From NCBI GenBank assembly GCA_945900785.1, contig CAMDJM010000021.1:1-64000 (forward strand): a DNA stretch of 64,000 nucleotides. The letters are read 5' to 3'. Below, one piece after another: positions 1-9,413 of this stretch. The notes beneath the pieces are model-generated. The model saw only the letters and a list, made by a program, of their open reading frames with translations, had not been told where the DNA came from and made no database searches. Both the position numbers and the translations under genes were made by a program. Each line of letters begins with the position of its first letter. The first letter of the stretch is position 1. Source of the stretch: Akkermansia muciniphila (GTDB taxonomy: Bacteria; Verrucomicrobiota; Verrucomicrobiia; Verrucomicrobiales; V1-33).

Positions 1-1
1 G

Positions 2-214
2 CGGGCCAATCCTTATCATAACGCCTGGACGGAATCCTTCATGGGCACCCTCAAAGCCGAAATGTTGCAGGGCGGCACCTTCATCGACGCCCACGACGCC
101 CGCATCGAGATCTTCGCCTACATCAACGCCTACTACAACACCCGCCGCAAACACTCTTCCCTCGCCTACCAGACCCCCGTTCAGTTCGAATCAAATCTCG
201 TCCAAAATAACTAA
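2..214 (+). mobile_element. IS3-family transposase (OrfB, integrase core) C-terminal part, truncated by window edge
   Basis: Frame-2 translation RANPYHNAWTESFMGTLKAEMLQGGTFIDAHDARIEIFAYINAYYNTRRKHSSLAYQTPVQFES..NN*; typical IS3 OrfB C-terminus (AWTESF..LK.E....YI..YN..R.HSSL.Y.TP..F). Confidence 0.93.
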
Positions 215-235
215 TCTTTTTGGTCCATATAACAG

Positions 236-517
236 TTGCACATCAGGGACCTAAGGGAGGTTCATGCCACCGTGCCCATAGAGTTGCGCGAGATTCCCCG
301 CGAAACCGAAGTTCCGGAGCAGCTCAGCGACTGGGCTTTAGGAATATCGCCCGGTTCAGAGGAAACGAAGAGACTCCTGGACAAACTTGATTCGTGGGCT
401 GGTGATATCTTACCATGGCTGGAATATCAAATGACATTGCTTGCATTTTCGGACATTGATGCGTTTCCAAAATTAAAGCGAGCATGGGAGGCAGAGAAGA
501 AAGGTCTGGACATATAA
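236..517 (+). CDS. hypothetical protein; possible 3' fragment of a gene interrupted by the IS
   Basis: Open frame starting from a TTG only ~20 bp after the transposase stop; no recognisable family. Confidence 0.4.
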   Translation: MHIRDLREVHATVPIELREIPRETEVPEQLSDWALGISPGSEETKRLLDKLDSWAGDILPWLEYQMTLLAFSDIDAFPKLKRAWEAEKKGLDI

Positions 518-570
518 TAAACCAAATCACCAGGGAATTTAACTGCCGCGAGTCCCGAGCCGGCAGGATC

Positions 571-1764
571 CTACTCCGGATACATCAGAATGGGCTGACG
601 GCGGGAGCGGAAAGCGGCTTCGTCGTTTTCCCAGGCGCGGGTGGCTTCGGGCCAGGGAATATTTTGTTCGATGGCGGCGCGTCCGCTGGCATTGCCGAAC
701 AGAAGATCAATCGCGATAGGGTTGGTGACGTATTCGTAGATCTCGGTCCGCCATTGGAACTCCCCTGGATTGAGGCTGCGCGCGGTTTGCAAAAAGGTGT
801 ATCCGGTGCGGACGGGACGGAAGGCGTCAGGATCGGTGACGTGGATTTGCACCCCGCCACAATCCTTTCCGGCCTGTTTTTGGAACGTGGGGCGGAAGGT
901 GAGGGGACGGAAGGTCACGCCAGGGAGTTTCGCCTGTTCCAGCCGGGCGGCGAACTCGCGCCCTGACAACCACGGAGCGCCCATGATTTCAAAGGGCCGG
1001 GTGGTGCCGCGGCCTTCGCTGAGATGGGTGCCTTCCACGAGGCAGGCCCCCGGATAAACGAGGGCCGTGGCAGGTGCCGGCATATTGGGGGAGGGCAGAA
1101 TCCAAGGGAGGCCGGTGTCCGGAAATAACATACCGCGTTTCCATCCCTCACACGCCACCACGGTGAGCGGGGCTCCGGCGATGCCGCGTTCCTGAACATA
1201 CAGTCTGGCCAGTTCCCCCATAGTGAGGCCGTGGCGGATGGCGGTATCGGCGCAGCCCACAAAGCTTTGAAAGCCGGGCTCCAAGGCAGGGCCTTCCACG
1301 GCGAGGCCCCCGATGGGATTGGGGCGGTCGAGGATCATGACCGGCAGCCCCAGGGGCAGCGCGGCCTCCAGACAATACAACATGGTGGCCTGGAAGGTAT
1401 AATACCGGCTCCCCACGTCCTGCAGATCGATCACAAGGATATCGAGCCCGCGGAGACTCTCCACCGTGGGACGCAGACTGAAGGCGTTGGTTCCATACAG
1501 ACTGTGGAGACGGGCGGCGGCCCCGTGGCCGGTGGACTCATGCTCCGCGACGTGGATGAGATCCTGAGCCTGCCCCATCAAGCCGTGTTCAGGACCAAAG
1601 ATCGCCGAAAGGGTGAGGTGGGAAGCCGCCGAAAAAAGGTCAATGGCATGGCGCAGCGAGGAATCGCAGGAAGCCGGGTGCGCCACCAACCCCACCTTCA
1701 TCCCACGCAGGGGAGCGAATGCCTGGGCTGTGAGAATATCCAATCCGGTTTGAACCTTTGTCAT
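571..1764 (-). CDS. DUF1343 family protein (NamZ-type exo-beta-N-acetylmuramidase-like)
   Basis: TGLDIL...GMKVGLVAHPAS...IFGPEHGLMGQAQ...LVIDLQDVGSRYYTF...ILDRPNPIGG. Confidence 0.88.
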   Translation of the reverse strand: MTKVQTGLDILTAQAFAPLRGMKVGLVAHPASCDSSLRHAIDLFSAASHLTLSAIFGPEHGLMGQAQDLIHVAEHESTGHGAAARLHSLYGTNAFSLRPTVESLRGLDILVIDLQDVGSRYYTFQATMLYCLEAALPLGLPVMILDRPNPIGGLAVEGPALEPGFQSFVGCADTAIRHGLTMGELARLYVQERGIAGAPLTVVACEGWKRGMLFPDTGLPWILPSPNMPAPATALVYPGACLVEGTHLSEGRGTTRPFEIMGAPWLSGREFAARLEQAKLPGVTFRPLTFRPTFQKQAGKDCGGVQIHVTDPDAFRPVRTGYTFLQTARSLNPGEFQWRTEIYEYVTNPIAIDLLFGNASGRAAIEQNIPWPEATRAWENDEAAFRSRRQPILMYPE

Positions 1765-2151
1765 ATGACACCTTAAGGCTGGTCCGGCATTTCGTCCAGA
1801 TGAGCTTCACTCGGCCGGGCATCCTTCTTTTTTATAGATTAAAAAGCCGTGCTCAGGATAGGCGAATAGCGGTCCTCCCATGGGATACAGCATCGGCAAC
1901 CCCCGGGCCAGGAAGGTCAGTCAAGTTCCTGCAAAAGCCTACCGCTCCGGAGGCCCTGCTGCGGTGGATCCTCCCGTGCTCCAGCCTCAGACATCCTGAC
2001 CTGCCTGAAGGTAAGTGCTGGACATTGGGGCAAGGAGATGAATCGGCCGCCCCAGCCACTTTGGGCTTTGGAGTGCGGATGGCTTGCCGGTCGTCCTGGC
2101 ATTGAGCGGTCTCCAGGATCACTGATCCCGGAGGGCAGGCTGAAGAAAACA

Positions 2152-3009
2152 TCAGGACAATTTCCCTGACATACGGGCATAATGAAACAGAAACTGCTGG
2201 GCATAACCGCCGGCGGGGCCAAAGTGCGTGCGGGCAAAGTGACGCAGGGCGGCAGCCTTGATGTCAGGATCCCCGGCAAAATAAAGTTCGCGCAGGACCC
2301 GCTCGACCCAGACATCGACCGGGAAAGCCGCTAGCCGCTGCCAACCAAAGAGGAGGGCACAGTTGGCAATTTTTTCCCCAACGCCATGCAACTGACAGAG
2401 CGCCGCCCGGGCGGCATCGTCCGGCAGCGAGGCGACGGCAGCGAGGTCAAACCGCCCGCTGGTGATGTCGCTGGCGGTGCGGTGCAGGAAGGGGGCCCGG
2501 TAACCAAGGCCACAGGCCCGCAGGGCTATTTCACCGGCCCCGGCGAGCGCTGCTGGTGTTGGATAGGCCCATTGCTCCGGCAGCCCTGGCGACGGAATGG
2601 CTTCCCCGAACCGCTGCCGGAGCGTGAGGGAAATCTGCCGGATGTGCGGGACCTGTTTCAGTGAGGAGGTGATGAAGGTAGCGAGGCATTCCCAAGCCGG
2701 CTGCCGGATGATCCGCAGGCCCGGACACCACTCCATGGCGCGCCGCAGGGGCTGGTCTCCAGCCGGGAACGTAGTGCTGAGGGCGCTCAGATCATGATCC
2801 AGTCCCAGGTAATCCATCACCAGTTCCCGGGTCCCGGGGCTGCAATGGAGCCCCTCGGGGGTGGGCTGCGAAAGTTGGACAGGTGTGGCCCCAATGAGCC
2901 CTGCCCACCCGCCTTCATGCGCGTGCCAGTGAAAGACCTGACCACTTTGCAGGGTGGCGGTGAGATCGAATGGCCAGCCGGAGAGTGGAATGATATCGGG
3001 AGCTGGCAT
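2152..3009 (-). CDS. 8-oxoguanine DNA glycosylase (OGG1-like, HhH-GPD)
   Basis: TLQSGQVFHW..., LHGVGEKIANCALLFGWQRLAAFPVDVWVERVL (HhH-GPD with catalytic K/D pattern). Confidence 0.9.
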   Translation of the reverse strand: MPAPDIIPLSGWPFDLTATLQSGQVFHWHAHEGGWAGLIGATPVQLSQPTPEGLHCSPGTRELVMDYLGLDHDLSALSTTFPAGDQPLRRAMEWCPGLRIIRQPAWECLATFITSSLKQVPHIRQISLTLRQRFGEAIPSPGLPEQWAYPTPAALAGAGEIALRACGLGYRAPFLHRTASDITSGRFDLAAVASLPDDAARAALCQLHGVGEKIANCALLFGWQRLAAFPVDVWVERVLRELYFAGDPDIKAAALRHFARTHFGPAGGYAQQFLFHYARMSGKLS

Positions 3010-3011
3010 AG

Positions 3012-3105
3012 GGATCAGAGGAGAGAAGTCAGAAATCAGAAGGCAGAGGTCAGAAGGCAGCAGGCAAAAGGCAGAGGTCAGAGGTCAGAGGTCAGAGGTC
3101 AGGGA
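3012..3105. repeat. degenerate short tandem repeat, ~7 bp unit (GGTCAGA/GGCAGA)
   Basis: aggcagaggtcagaaggcag...gcagaggtcagaggtcagaggtcagaggtcaggg, directly 5' of the glycosylase start codon. Confidence 0.9.
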
Positions 3106-3151
3106 TGGACTCTGCCAGATGGTGGCGCGCATCAAGGGCGCTGAGGATCTT

Positions 3152-3790
3152 CTACCCCCGGCTCACGATAGCAATCAAATGCCGCAGTTCATCGGCTGCC
3201 TCGTTGGGATCCTGCACGGTAGCGGCGACTTCGGCACGAATGAGGTTGGGGAAGCGGCTGCAGAGCCGGTGCATAGCTACTTTCACAGCGGTGGCAATCA
3301 GGCCTAACGTGGCAGCAGCGGGGGCCTAGGACAGATCGGAAGCCGCGTCCAGCCAAGGCTTCAAAGTTTGGAAAAGAGCCGGCTTTAGCGCATGTTCCTT
3401 TTCCAAAACCGCCAGCGCCCGGGCAATCACCGTGAAGGCCCACTCCCGGTAAAAAACCAGCGTATCATCCTCGATTGGGAGCTGCAGGTCAGCATTGGAA
3501 TCATCCTCCAACGCTACATGCTCCGCTCCACCACCCCGTTTCTGCGCCATGGCCTCTTCACGGTGTTTGGTCAGGAAATGCCTCACGGCCCCCAACAAAC
3601 AAGTCCGCAACCTTCCCCGCGCGGGATCCAGGCAGCCCAACCACCCGGGAGCAAGCCCGCAAAAAATCCATGTGCCATTTCCCGGGCAGCCTCTTCACCA
3701 CGCCCGTCATGGCGGAGAAAGGCCACCACCGGCGCGTAATAGTCTGCTCACAAATCCGATAGGGCCGCTTACGGCATTCAACCGGGATCG
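3152..3790 (-). pseudogene. degenerate ECF-type RNA polymerase sigma factor (large Planctomycetes/Verrucomicrobia-type family)
   Basis: Minus-strand pieces DYYAPVVAFLRHDGRGEEAAREMAHGFFAGLL / LDPARGRLRTCLLGAVRHFLTKHREEAMAQKRGGGAEHVALED.../ APAAATLGLIATAVKVAMHRLCSRFPNLIRAEVAATVQDPNEAADELRHLIAIVSRG*; frameshift near 3640, in-frame TAG at 3326-3328. Confidence 0.82.
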
Positions 3791-3860
3791 CACTGGAGAA
3801 ACCGTTCTGCCCCAGCAGGATTTGGACGAACTCTTCGAAGACATGCGCGGGCCATATTAG
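3765..3860 (+). pseudogene. possible C-terminal remnant of an antitoxin for the adjacent PIN toxin
   Basis: ...PLTAFNRDRTGETVLPQQDLDELFEDMRGPY* ending 21 bp before the PIN gene; no intact start. Confidence 0.35.
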
Positions 3861-3881
3861 CCTGACAAGGCTCATTCCATT

Positions 3882-4313
3882 ATGATTTGCGCTGACACCA
3901 GTTTCCTGATCTCGCTTTACGGAATGGACGCCAATACCCCTGCTGCCGGGCAGCAATCGGCTGGCACCTCGTATCCCATTCACGTTAATGCCGTCATCGA
4001 TTTTGAATTTCACAACGCAGTTCGATTGCTGGTGTTTCGACAAAAAATTGCCCCAGCCCAAAGGCTTTCGCGGGTTGCCGCCTACCAGGCTGACAAAACT
4101 GCCGGGCTTCTTGTGGTGTCGGGTTTGGATACCAACGCAGTATTTGTGGAAGCTGAGGTGATTTCTGCGGCACACGGAGAACAAGGCGGCCATCGCGGAT
4201 ACGACATTCTCATCGTCGCAGCTGCAAAGCTCATCGGAGCCAAGGAATTCTGGAGCTTCGATGGTAAACAACGGGCGCTTGCCGCCGCAGAGGGATTTAC
4301 TGTCGGCCCCTGA
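3882..4313 (+). CDS. PIN-domain ribonuclease (VapC-like toxin)
   Basis: MICADTSFLISLYG..., NAVIDFEFHNA, HRGYDILIVAAAKLIGAKEFWSFDGKQRALA: PIN acidic residues retained. Confidence 0.85.
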   Translation: MICADTSFLISLYGMDANTPAAGQQSAGTSYPIHVNAVIDFEFHNAVRLLVFRQKIAPAQRLSRVAAYQADKTAGLLVVSGLDTNAVFVEAEVISAAHGEQGGHRGYDILIVAAAKLIGAKEFWSFDGKQRALAAAEGFTVGP

Positions 4314-4385
4314 CGACCGCAGGTTCCTGACTGTTTTGCCGGGCGGGGTTACAGAAAAAGAGACACGACACCCCAGCAGCAGGGC

Positions 4386-5486
4386 TCACAACCACCGGCG
4401 GCGGCGGAAATACAACAGCATGCCGATCCCGAGGAGCACGAAGATGATCCAGACGATGGGATACCCCAAGGGGTGCTTGAGTTCAGGCATGAACTCAAAG
4501 TTCATCCCATACACGCCAGCGATAAAGGTGAGGGGCAGGAAAATAGTGCTGATGGCGGCCAGCACTTTCATGATTTCATTCATGCGCTGGCTCAGCACCG
4601 CGTGGTGATATTCCCGGATGGAGGTGACGGCTTCGCGGATGTGGTCGGCGGTCTCGATGGCCCGCCAGGCATGGTCGTAGAGATCACGCAGAAAAGGGGT
4701 CAGGGATTCCGTGGTGAGTTCCCCTTCGTGGTGCTGCAGGCCGACCGCGACCTCGCGGATGGGGCGGATGGTGCGGTAGAGGAAATTCGTCCGGGCACGC
4801 AGCTGATGGATTTCACGGAGGTCCACCACGGCATCCGGCAAAGTCAGCAATTCGTCCAGGCGGGCCACTTCCTCCTCCATAAGATCCAGGGCCAGGAGAT
4901 AATGGTCCAGGAGGGCATCCAGGAGCGCCCAGGCCAGATAGTCAGGGCCCTGCTGGCGCAGGCGTCCTTTCCCCTGCCGCAGGCGCTGGAGCACGGGATC
5001 GAACACGGCGGAGGGGCCTTCCTGAAAGCTCAGCAGCACCCGCTTGGTCAGGATGAGGGAAAAATGCTGCACGTCATAGGGTTCCGTGGAATTGTCAGGC
5101 CGGATGCTGAGCAACTTCGCCGTAACAAAAAGGTAGTCGCCAAAGTCATCCACCTTGGGTCCCTGATGGGGATTCAGAATATCATCCTGCACCAGAGGGT
5201 GGATGTGATAGGCCTCCAGCAGGCTGCGGATGCGGGTGGTCTCATGGAGGCCGGTCACGCGCACCCAGACGGGGCTGTCCCCTCCTTCAAACGCGACGCA
5301 CTCCGCCCCCGTCGCCACTTCCTGCTCCCGCACGCTTTCCGGACAAAAGTCAAAAACCGTGATCGAGATTTCAGGCATGCGGGGCTCGCCCTGATATTCG
5401 CCAGTGCCCGGAGCGGCCGCAGGCAGTTGCCCCCGCTGGGCACGACGACGGGCCCGCCGGGAAGTTCTGGATGATGAATCAGACAT
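4386..5486 (-). CDS. corA: CorA family magnesium/divalent cation transporter
   Basis: C-terminal ...LTFIAGVYGMNFEFMPELKHPLGYPIVWIIFVLLGIGMLLYFRRRRWL (GMN motif); start placed at internal ATG (MSDSSSRTS). Confidence 0.95.
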   Translation of the reverse strand: MSDSSSRTSRRARRRAQRGQLPAAAPGTGEYQGEPRMPEISITVFDFCPESVREQEVATGAECVAFEGGDSPVWVRVTGLHETTRIRSLLEAYHIHPLVQDDILNPHQGPKVDDFGDYLFVTAKLLSIRPDNSTEPYDVQHFSLILTKRVLLSFQEGPSAVFDPVLQRLRQGKGRLRQQGPDYLAWALLDALLDHYLLALDLMEEEVARLDELLTLPDAVVDLREIHQLRARTNFLYRTIRPIREVAVGLQHHEGELTTESLTPFLRDLYDHAWRAIETADHIREAVTSIREYHHAVLSQRMNEIMKVLAAISTIFLPLTFIAGVYGMNFEFMPELKHPLGYPIVWIIFVLLGIGMLLYFRRRRWL

Positions 5487-5606
5487 TGGTATGCGCTGAC
5501 ATGGCATGATCCGGCGGCGGCTGCATCCGGGATCATGGACAAAAATGGCTCCGCTTCAGTCTGCTCATGGGAAAGTGGCAGGCATCGAGACCCAGTTGGC
5601 AGAAAT

Positions 5607-6752
5607 TCAGCTTCCTCGTTTTTGCTTCACAATGACGCCGAGGTTCCAGGCATCGTGCATTTCCTGCAGTGAAGGCACTTTGAGAGGTCGCACGAGGCGG
5701 AATCCCAGGAATTGAGCACTGGTGTGATACCAGCGACTTTTCGGCAATTGAGGATCCATAACCTTCCAGACGTCCCGGGATCCCTGGCGGCAGGCACTGC
5801 GGAGGCGGTCCGCATCATCGTCCCAGGAGCCGCCCCGCACCGTCCGGGGATAGAGCGTAACCGGTTTATTGTAAGGATTTTGCACCGCTCCACCTGGTTC
5901 CTTTGATGCCACAATGGCGTAAAAATCAGGGCTATATTGATCCAGCACCCACTCCACCACATTGCCATGCATGTCATAGAGACCCCAGGGATTCGGCTTT
6001 TTTTGCCCGACGGGATGTGTGGTCGCGTCACTGTTTTCCCAGGACCAGGCATATTCCCCCAGTTTTGAGGCATCATCCCCGAAGGACCACGCCGTCGTTG
6101 TCCCGGCCCTGGCTGCGTATTCCCACTCTGCCTCTGTGGGCAGCCGGTAAAAGTGCCCCGTCTGTGCACTGAGCCACTGACAGAACTTATTGGCCGCATG
6201 CTCCGTCATACAGATCGCTGGATAGCCGGCCTCCCCCATCCCGAAACCCATGTCGGTATAAGGCGCGGTAGGGCTGCTGATGGCATCAACAGGTTCGGGA
6301 TCCGGCAGCGGCTCCTTTCGGCTGCCATCCAGCCACCGCGGCAGCGGCGTGACCATAAAAGGCCCATAGAGATCCCATGTCACCTCCGTGGCCCCCATCC
6401 AAAAGCCATCAAGCTTCACCCGCACCTGCGGCCCTTCATCCGCTTTGCGTTTCGCCTCTGCCGCCGGGCTCCCCATTAAAAATTCCCCTGCCGGAATCGG
6501 CAGCATTTCAAAGGTCTGGGGAACCTTTCCCTTCTTCATCTCTTCTGCATACTTCTTCAATTCGTCGCTCATCTCCCCACCTTGGGCCGTCAGGATTTGA
6601 TCCCTGATCTTGCGCGTCAGTTCTATCGTATCCGGCGTGTCGGGATTATTCCCCAAACCGCCCTCGCCCGCATGGGCTCTGCTGATGCATCCCAAAATGG
6701 CAAAGAACATGCCGGATAAAAACGACAGGGGAGTCCAATGGCTGGCGGGCAT
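5607..6752 (-). CDS. SUMF1/FGE-sulfatase-domain protein, secreted
   Basis: [16 protein letters not shown]..., [55 protein letters not shown]. Confidence 0.93.
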   Translation of the reverse strand: MPASHWTPLSFLSGMFFAILGCISRAHAGEGGLGNNPDTPDTIELTRKIRDQILTAQGGEMSDELKKYAEEMKKGKVPQTFEMLPIPAGEFLMGSPAAEAKRKADEGPQVRVKLDGFWMGATEVTWDLYGPFMVTPLPRWLDGSRKEPLPDPEPVDAISSPTAPYTDMGFGMGEAGYPAICMTEHAANKFCQWLSAQTGHFYRLPTEAEWEYAARAGTTTAWSFGDDASKLGEYAWSWENSDATTHPVGQKKPNPWGLYDMHGNVVEWVLDQYSPDFYAIVASKEPGGAVQNPYNKPVTLYPRTVRGGSWDDDADRLRSACRQGSRDVWKVMDPQLPKSRWYHTSAQFLGFRLVRPLKVPSLQEMHDAWNLGVIVKQKRGS

Positions 6753-6965
6753 GCAGCGAAAACGGTCGTGGCTCTCCCAAGCTTCCAGACCGGCAGGCTT
6801 TCCCTCTGATTTTTTTATGCCACACCTGAATCCATGAGAGGCAGCGCCGGTAGCTTGGCAGAACGGTCAGGTGTGATAGGAGAGAACCTTCCCGCTTTTT
6901 GGTTAAGCAATTGTAAAAGCCCGGGCAGGCGGTGGATTTTGCGGCAGAGTATGGTTTGAATCCCT

Positions 6966-7682
6966 ATGTCTGCTGCTCCTGCCCGTATTTTACTGATTGA
7001 TGATGACCGCAAGCTTTGCCGGCTGGTGCGGGATTATTTGACGCCGATGGGCTATGCGGTGGAAGCGGTGCATGATGGGGCGGAAGGGGCGAAGCTGGCG
7101 CTTTCGGAGAAGTGGGATGCGGTGATCCTGGATGTGATGCTGCCCGGACTGGACGGGCTGGAAGTGCTGCGGCGGCTGCGTCAGGAATCCGGCATTCCCG
7201 TGCTCATGCTGACGGCCCGCAGCGATGAATCGGACCGCATTGTGGGTCTGGAATTGGGAGCGGATGACTATTTGCCGAAGACGTTTTCCCCGCGCGAGCT
7301 GCTGGCACGGCTGCGCGCGGTGCTGCGGCGGGCGCAGGGGCTGGCTGGGCCAGGACCTGAGCCAGTGACGGAGATTTGCGTGCGCGATTTGAAAATCCAG
7401 GTGGAGGCGCGCTCTGCTACGTTGGGGAGCGAGGTGCTGGTGCTGACGCCCGTGGAGTTCGAGCTGCTGGTGGTGCTGGCGCGGGCCAAGGGCCGGGTGA
7501 AGAGCCGGGAGCAGCTGGTGGACGAAATCCGGGACCGGGAATATGAGGTGTTTGACCGCTCGGTGGATGTGCATGTTTCCGCGCTGCGGCGGAAGCTGGG
7601 GGATGATGCGAAGGAGCCGCGCTACATCCGCACGCTGCGGGCGGCGGGCTACATGATGATCGATCCGGAGGGCCAGAGTTGA
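6966..7682 (+). CDS. OmpR/PhoB-family response regulator
   Basis: ARILLIDDDRKLCRL...DAVILDVMLPGLDG...GADDYLPKTFSPRELLARLRAVLRR plus winged-helix C-terminus. Confidence 0.96.
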   Translation: MSAAPARILLIDDDRKLCRLVRDYLTPMGYAVEAVHDGAEGAKLALSEKWDAVILDVMLPGLDGLEVLRRLRQESGIPVLMLTARSDESDRIVGLELGADDYLPKTFSPRELLARLRAVLRRAQGLAGPGPEPVTEICVRDLKIQVEARSATLGSEVLVLTPVEFELLVVLARAKGRVKSREQLVDEIRDREYEVFDRSVDVHVSALRRKLGDDAKEPRYIRTLRAAGYMMIDPEGQS

Positions 7683-9304
7683 AACGGGGACTGCCGCTAT
7701 CCGTGAGGATTCTGCTTTGGGCTTTGTTGAATCTGCTGCTGCTGGCGGCCCTGGGCTGGGGCTTGTTCCGGGGACAGTTTGGCCTGGGGCTGGATGCGTT
7801 ATTGGCCGGGCGGGCGGGCGACCGGCTGCAAAGCATGGCGGATGTGCTCGGCGGGGAGCTGGCCCGCACGCCTTCGGCAGAATGGGATGGCGTGCTGGCC
7901 CGCACCGCCGGGGCCTATGAGTTGAAGCTGGTGGTCCTCCGCATGGATGGCCAGCATTGGGCCGGGGAACGCATCGAACTTCCCACGGAGGTGCGGCAGC
8001 GGATCGGGGAGCGGTTCCCTGGAGAGCGTCCCCGCGGGGAGGGGCCTCCGGGCGAGTTCCGGCCCAATGGGTTCCGGCGCAATGGAGAGCGCATTCCAGA
8101 GCTGCCGCCAGGGCAGGAGCGCCGGGAACCGGGACCACCTGTGGTGGTATCCCCGCGTCCCCTGCCAACGAATGAAATGACCACGCCGGCCTTGCCTCCC
8201 CTGCCCGGCCGGGAGCGCGCGGAGGGCCCGGGCAATCCGGAGACGCGGCGCAATATGCCACCGCGCCGGCCCCGCTTCCTGATCCGTGCCGGGGAACCCT
8301 CACAATACTGGGCGGGAGTCATCCTGACAGGCCTGACTTCGCCGGAAGGACGGCCGGCGGGGGCCTTGCTGCTCGCCGTGGCGGATAGCCTGACAGCGGG
8401 CGGGTGGGTGGTGGACCCCCTGCCGTGGCTGTTGGGCGGGTTTGGGGCGGTGCTGCTGTCCCTGTTGTTATGGTATCCGCTGGTGCGGGGGGTGACCCGC
8501 TCGATCCGCCAGATGACGGCGGCTACCGAACGCATGGCGGAGGGAAAATTCGACACCGCCGTGCCGGTGGGCCGGAGCGATGAACTGGGCCGGCTGGGGG
8601 CTGGGATCAATCACTTGTCAGGACGGCTGGAGCATTTCATCCATGGCCAACGCCGGTTTTTGGGGGATATCGCCCATGAATTGAACAGCCCACTGGCGCG
8701 GATGCAGCTGAGCGCAGGCCTGATGGAACGGGATGCCGATGCCGCACAACGGGAGCGGGTGCAGGATGTGCAGGAGGAGGTGGAACTGATGACAAGGCTG
8801 GTGAATGAACTGCTGGCGTATTCCAGGAGCGGCCTGCAGGCCCGGGAAGCGGCCCTGCAATCCATCCCTCTGGCGGAACTGGTGCACCAGGTCTGCGCCC
8901 GTGAGGCCGGTCCCGGGCACCCGGTGGAGGTGGAGATCCCCGGCAGCCTGACAGTTAAGGCGGAGCCGGAACTCCTGGCCCGGGCGGTGGCGAATCTGGT
9001 GCGCAATGCTCTGCGCTATGCTGGCCATGCCGGGCCGGTCAAAGTCAGCGCCCTAACCCAGGATGGACAGGTCTTTTTAAGCGTAGGCGACTCCGGGCCA
9101 GGCGTGGCGGAAGCGGAATTGGAGCGCATTTTCGAGCCCTTCTACCGGCCGGACAGCGCCCGCACCCGGGAGGCTGGCGGAACAGGTTTGGGTCTGGCGA
9201 TTGTCAGGTCCTGTGTGGATTCCTGCGGCGGCAGGGTCAACGCACGCAACCGCCTGCCCTCCGGACTGGAAGTGGTGATCCGCCTTGCTCCGGGCTCCAG
9301 TTGA
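7679..9304 (+). CDS. sensor histidine kinase (HAMP-HisKA-HATPase) with long Pro/Arg/Gly-rich extracytoplasmic segment
   Basis: FLGDIAHELNSPLARMQLSAGLM (H-box), NLVRNALRYA (N-box), SVGDSGPGVAEAELERIFEPFYR, GGTGLGLAIVRS; overlaps the regulator by 4 bp. Confidence 0.95.
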   Translation: MKRGLPLSVRILLWALLNLLLLAALGWGLFRGQFGLGLDALLAGRAGDRLQSMADVLGGELARTPSAEWDGVLARTAGAYELKLVVLRMDGQHWAGERIELPTEVRQRIGERFPGERPRGEGPPGEFRPNGFRRNGERIPELPPGQERREPGPPVVVSPRPLPTNEMTTPALPPLPGRERAEGPGNPETRRNMPPRRPRFLIRAGEPSQYWAGVILTGLTSPEGRPAGALLLAVADSLTAGGWVVDPLPWLLGGFGAVLLSLLLWYPLVRGVTRSIRQMTAATERMAEGKFDTAVPVGRSDELGRLGAGINHLSGRLEHFIHGQRRFLGDIAHELNSPLARMQLSAGLMERDADAAQRERVQDVQEEVELMTRLVNELLAYSRSGLQAREAALQSIPLAELVHQVCAREAGPGHPVEVEIPGSLTVKAEPELLARAVANLVRNALRYAGHAGPVKVSALTQDGQVFLSVGDSGPGVAEAELERIFEPFYRPDSARTREAGGTGLGLAIVRSCVDSCGGRVNARNRLPSGLEVVIRLAPGSS

Positions 9305-9413
9305 AGGCGAGGGCTTGGTGTGAATTCCTGATGATCAGGAAAAGCGAAGAATCACGCCGGGACTTGTCAGATTTTCATGATGTGGTATTTATATGCGGAT
9401 TTTTTAACCTCCT

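Noticed and set aside
3012-3105. Possible CRISPR or iteron array
   Set aside because: Heptamer tandem repeat without spacers; no replication or Cas genes nearby.
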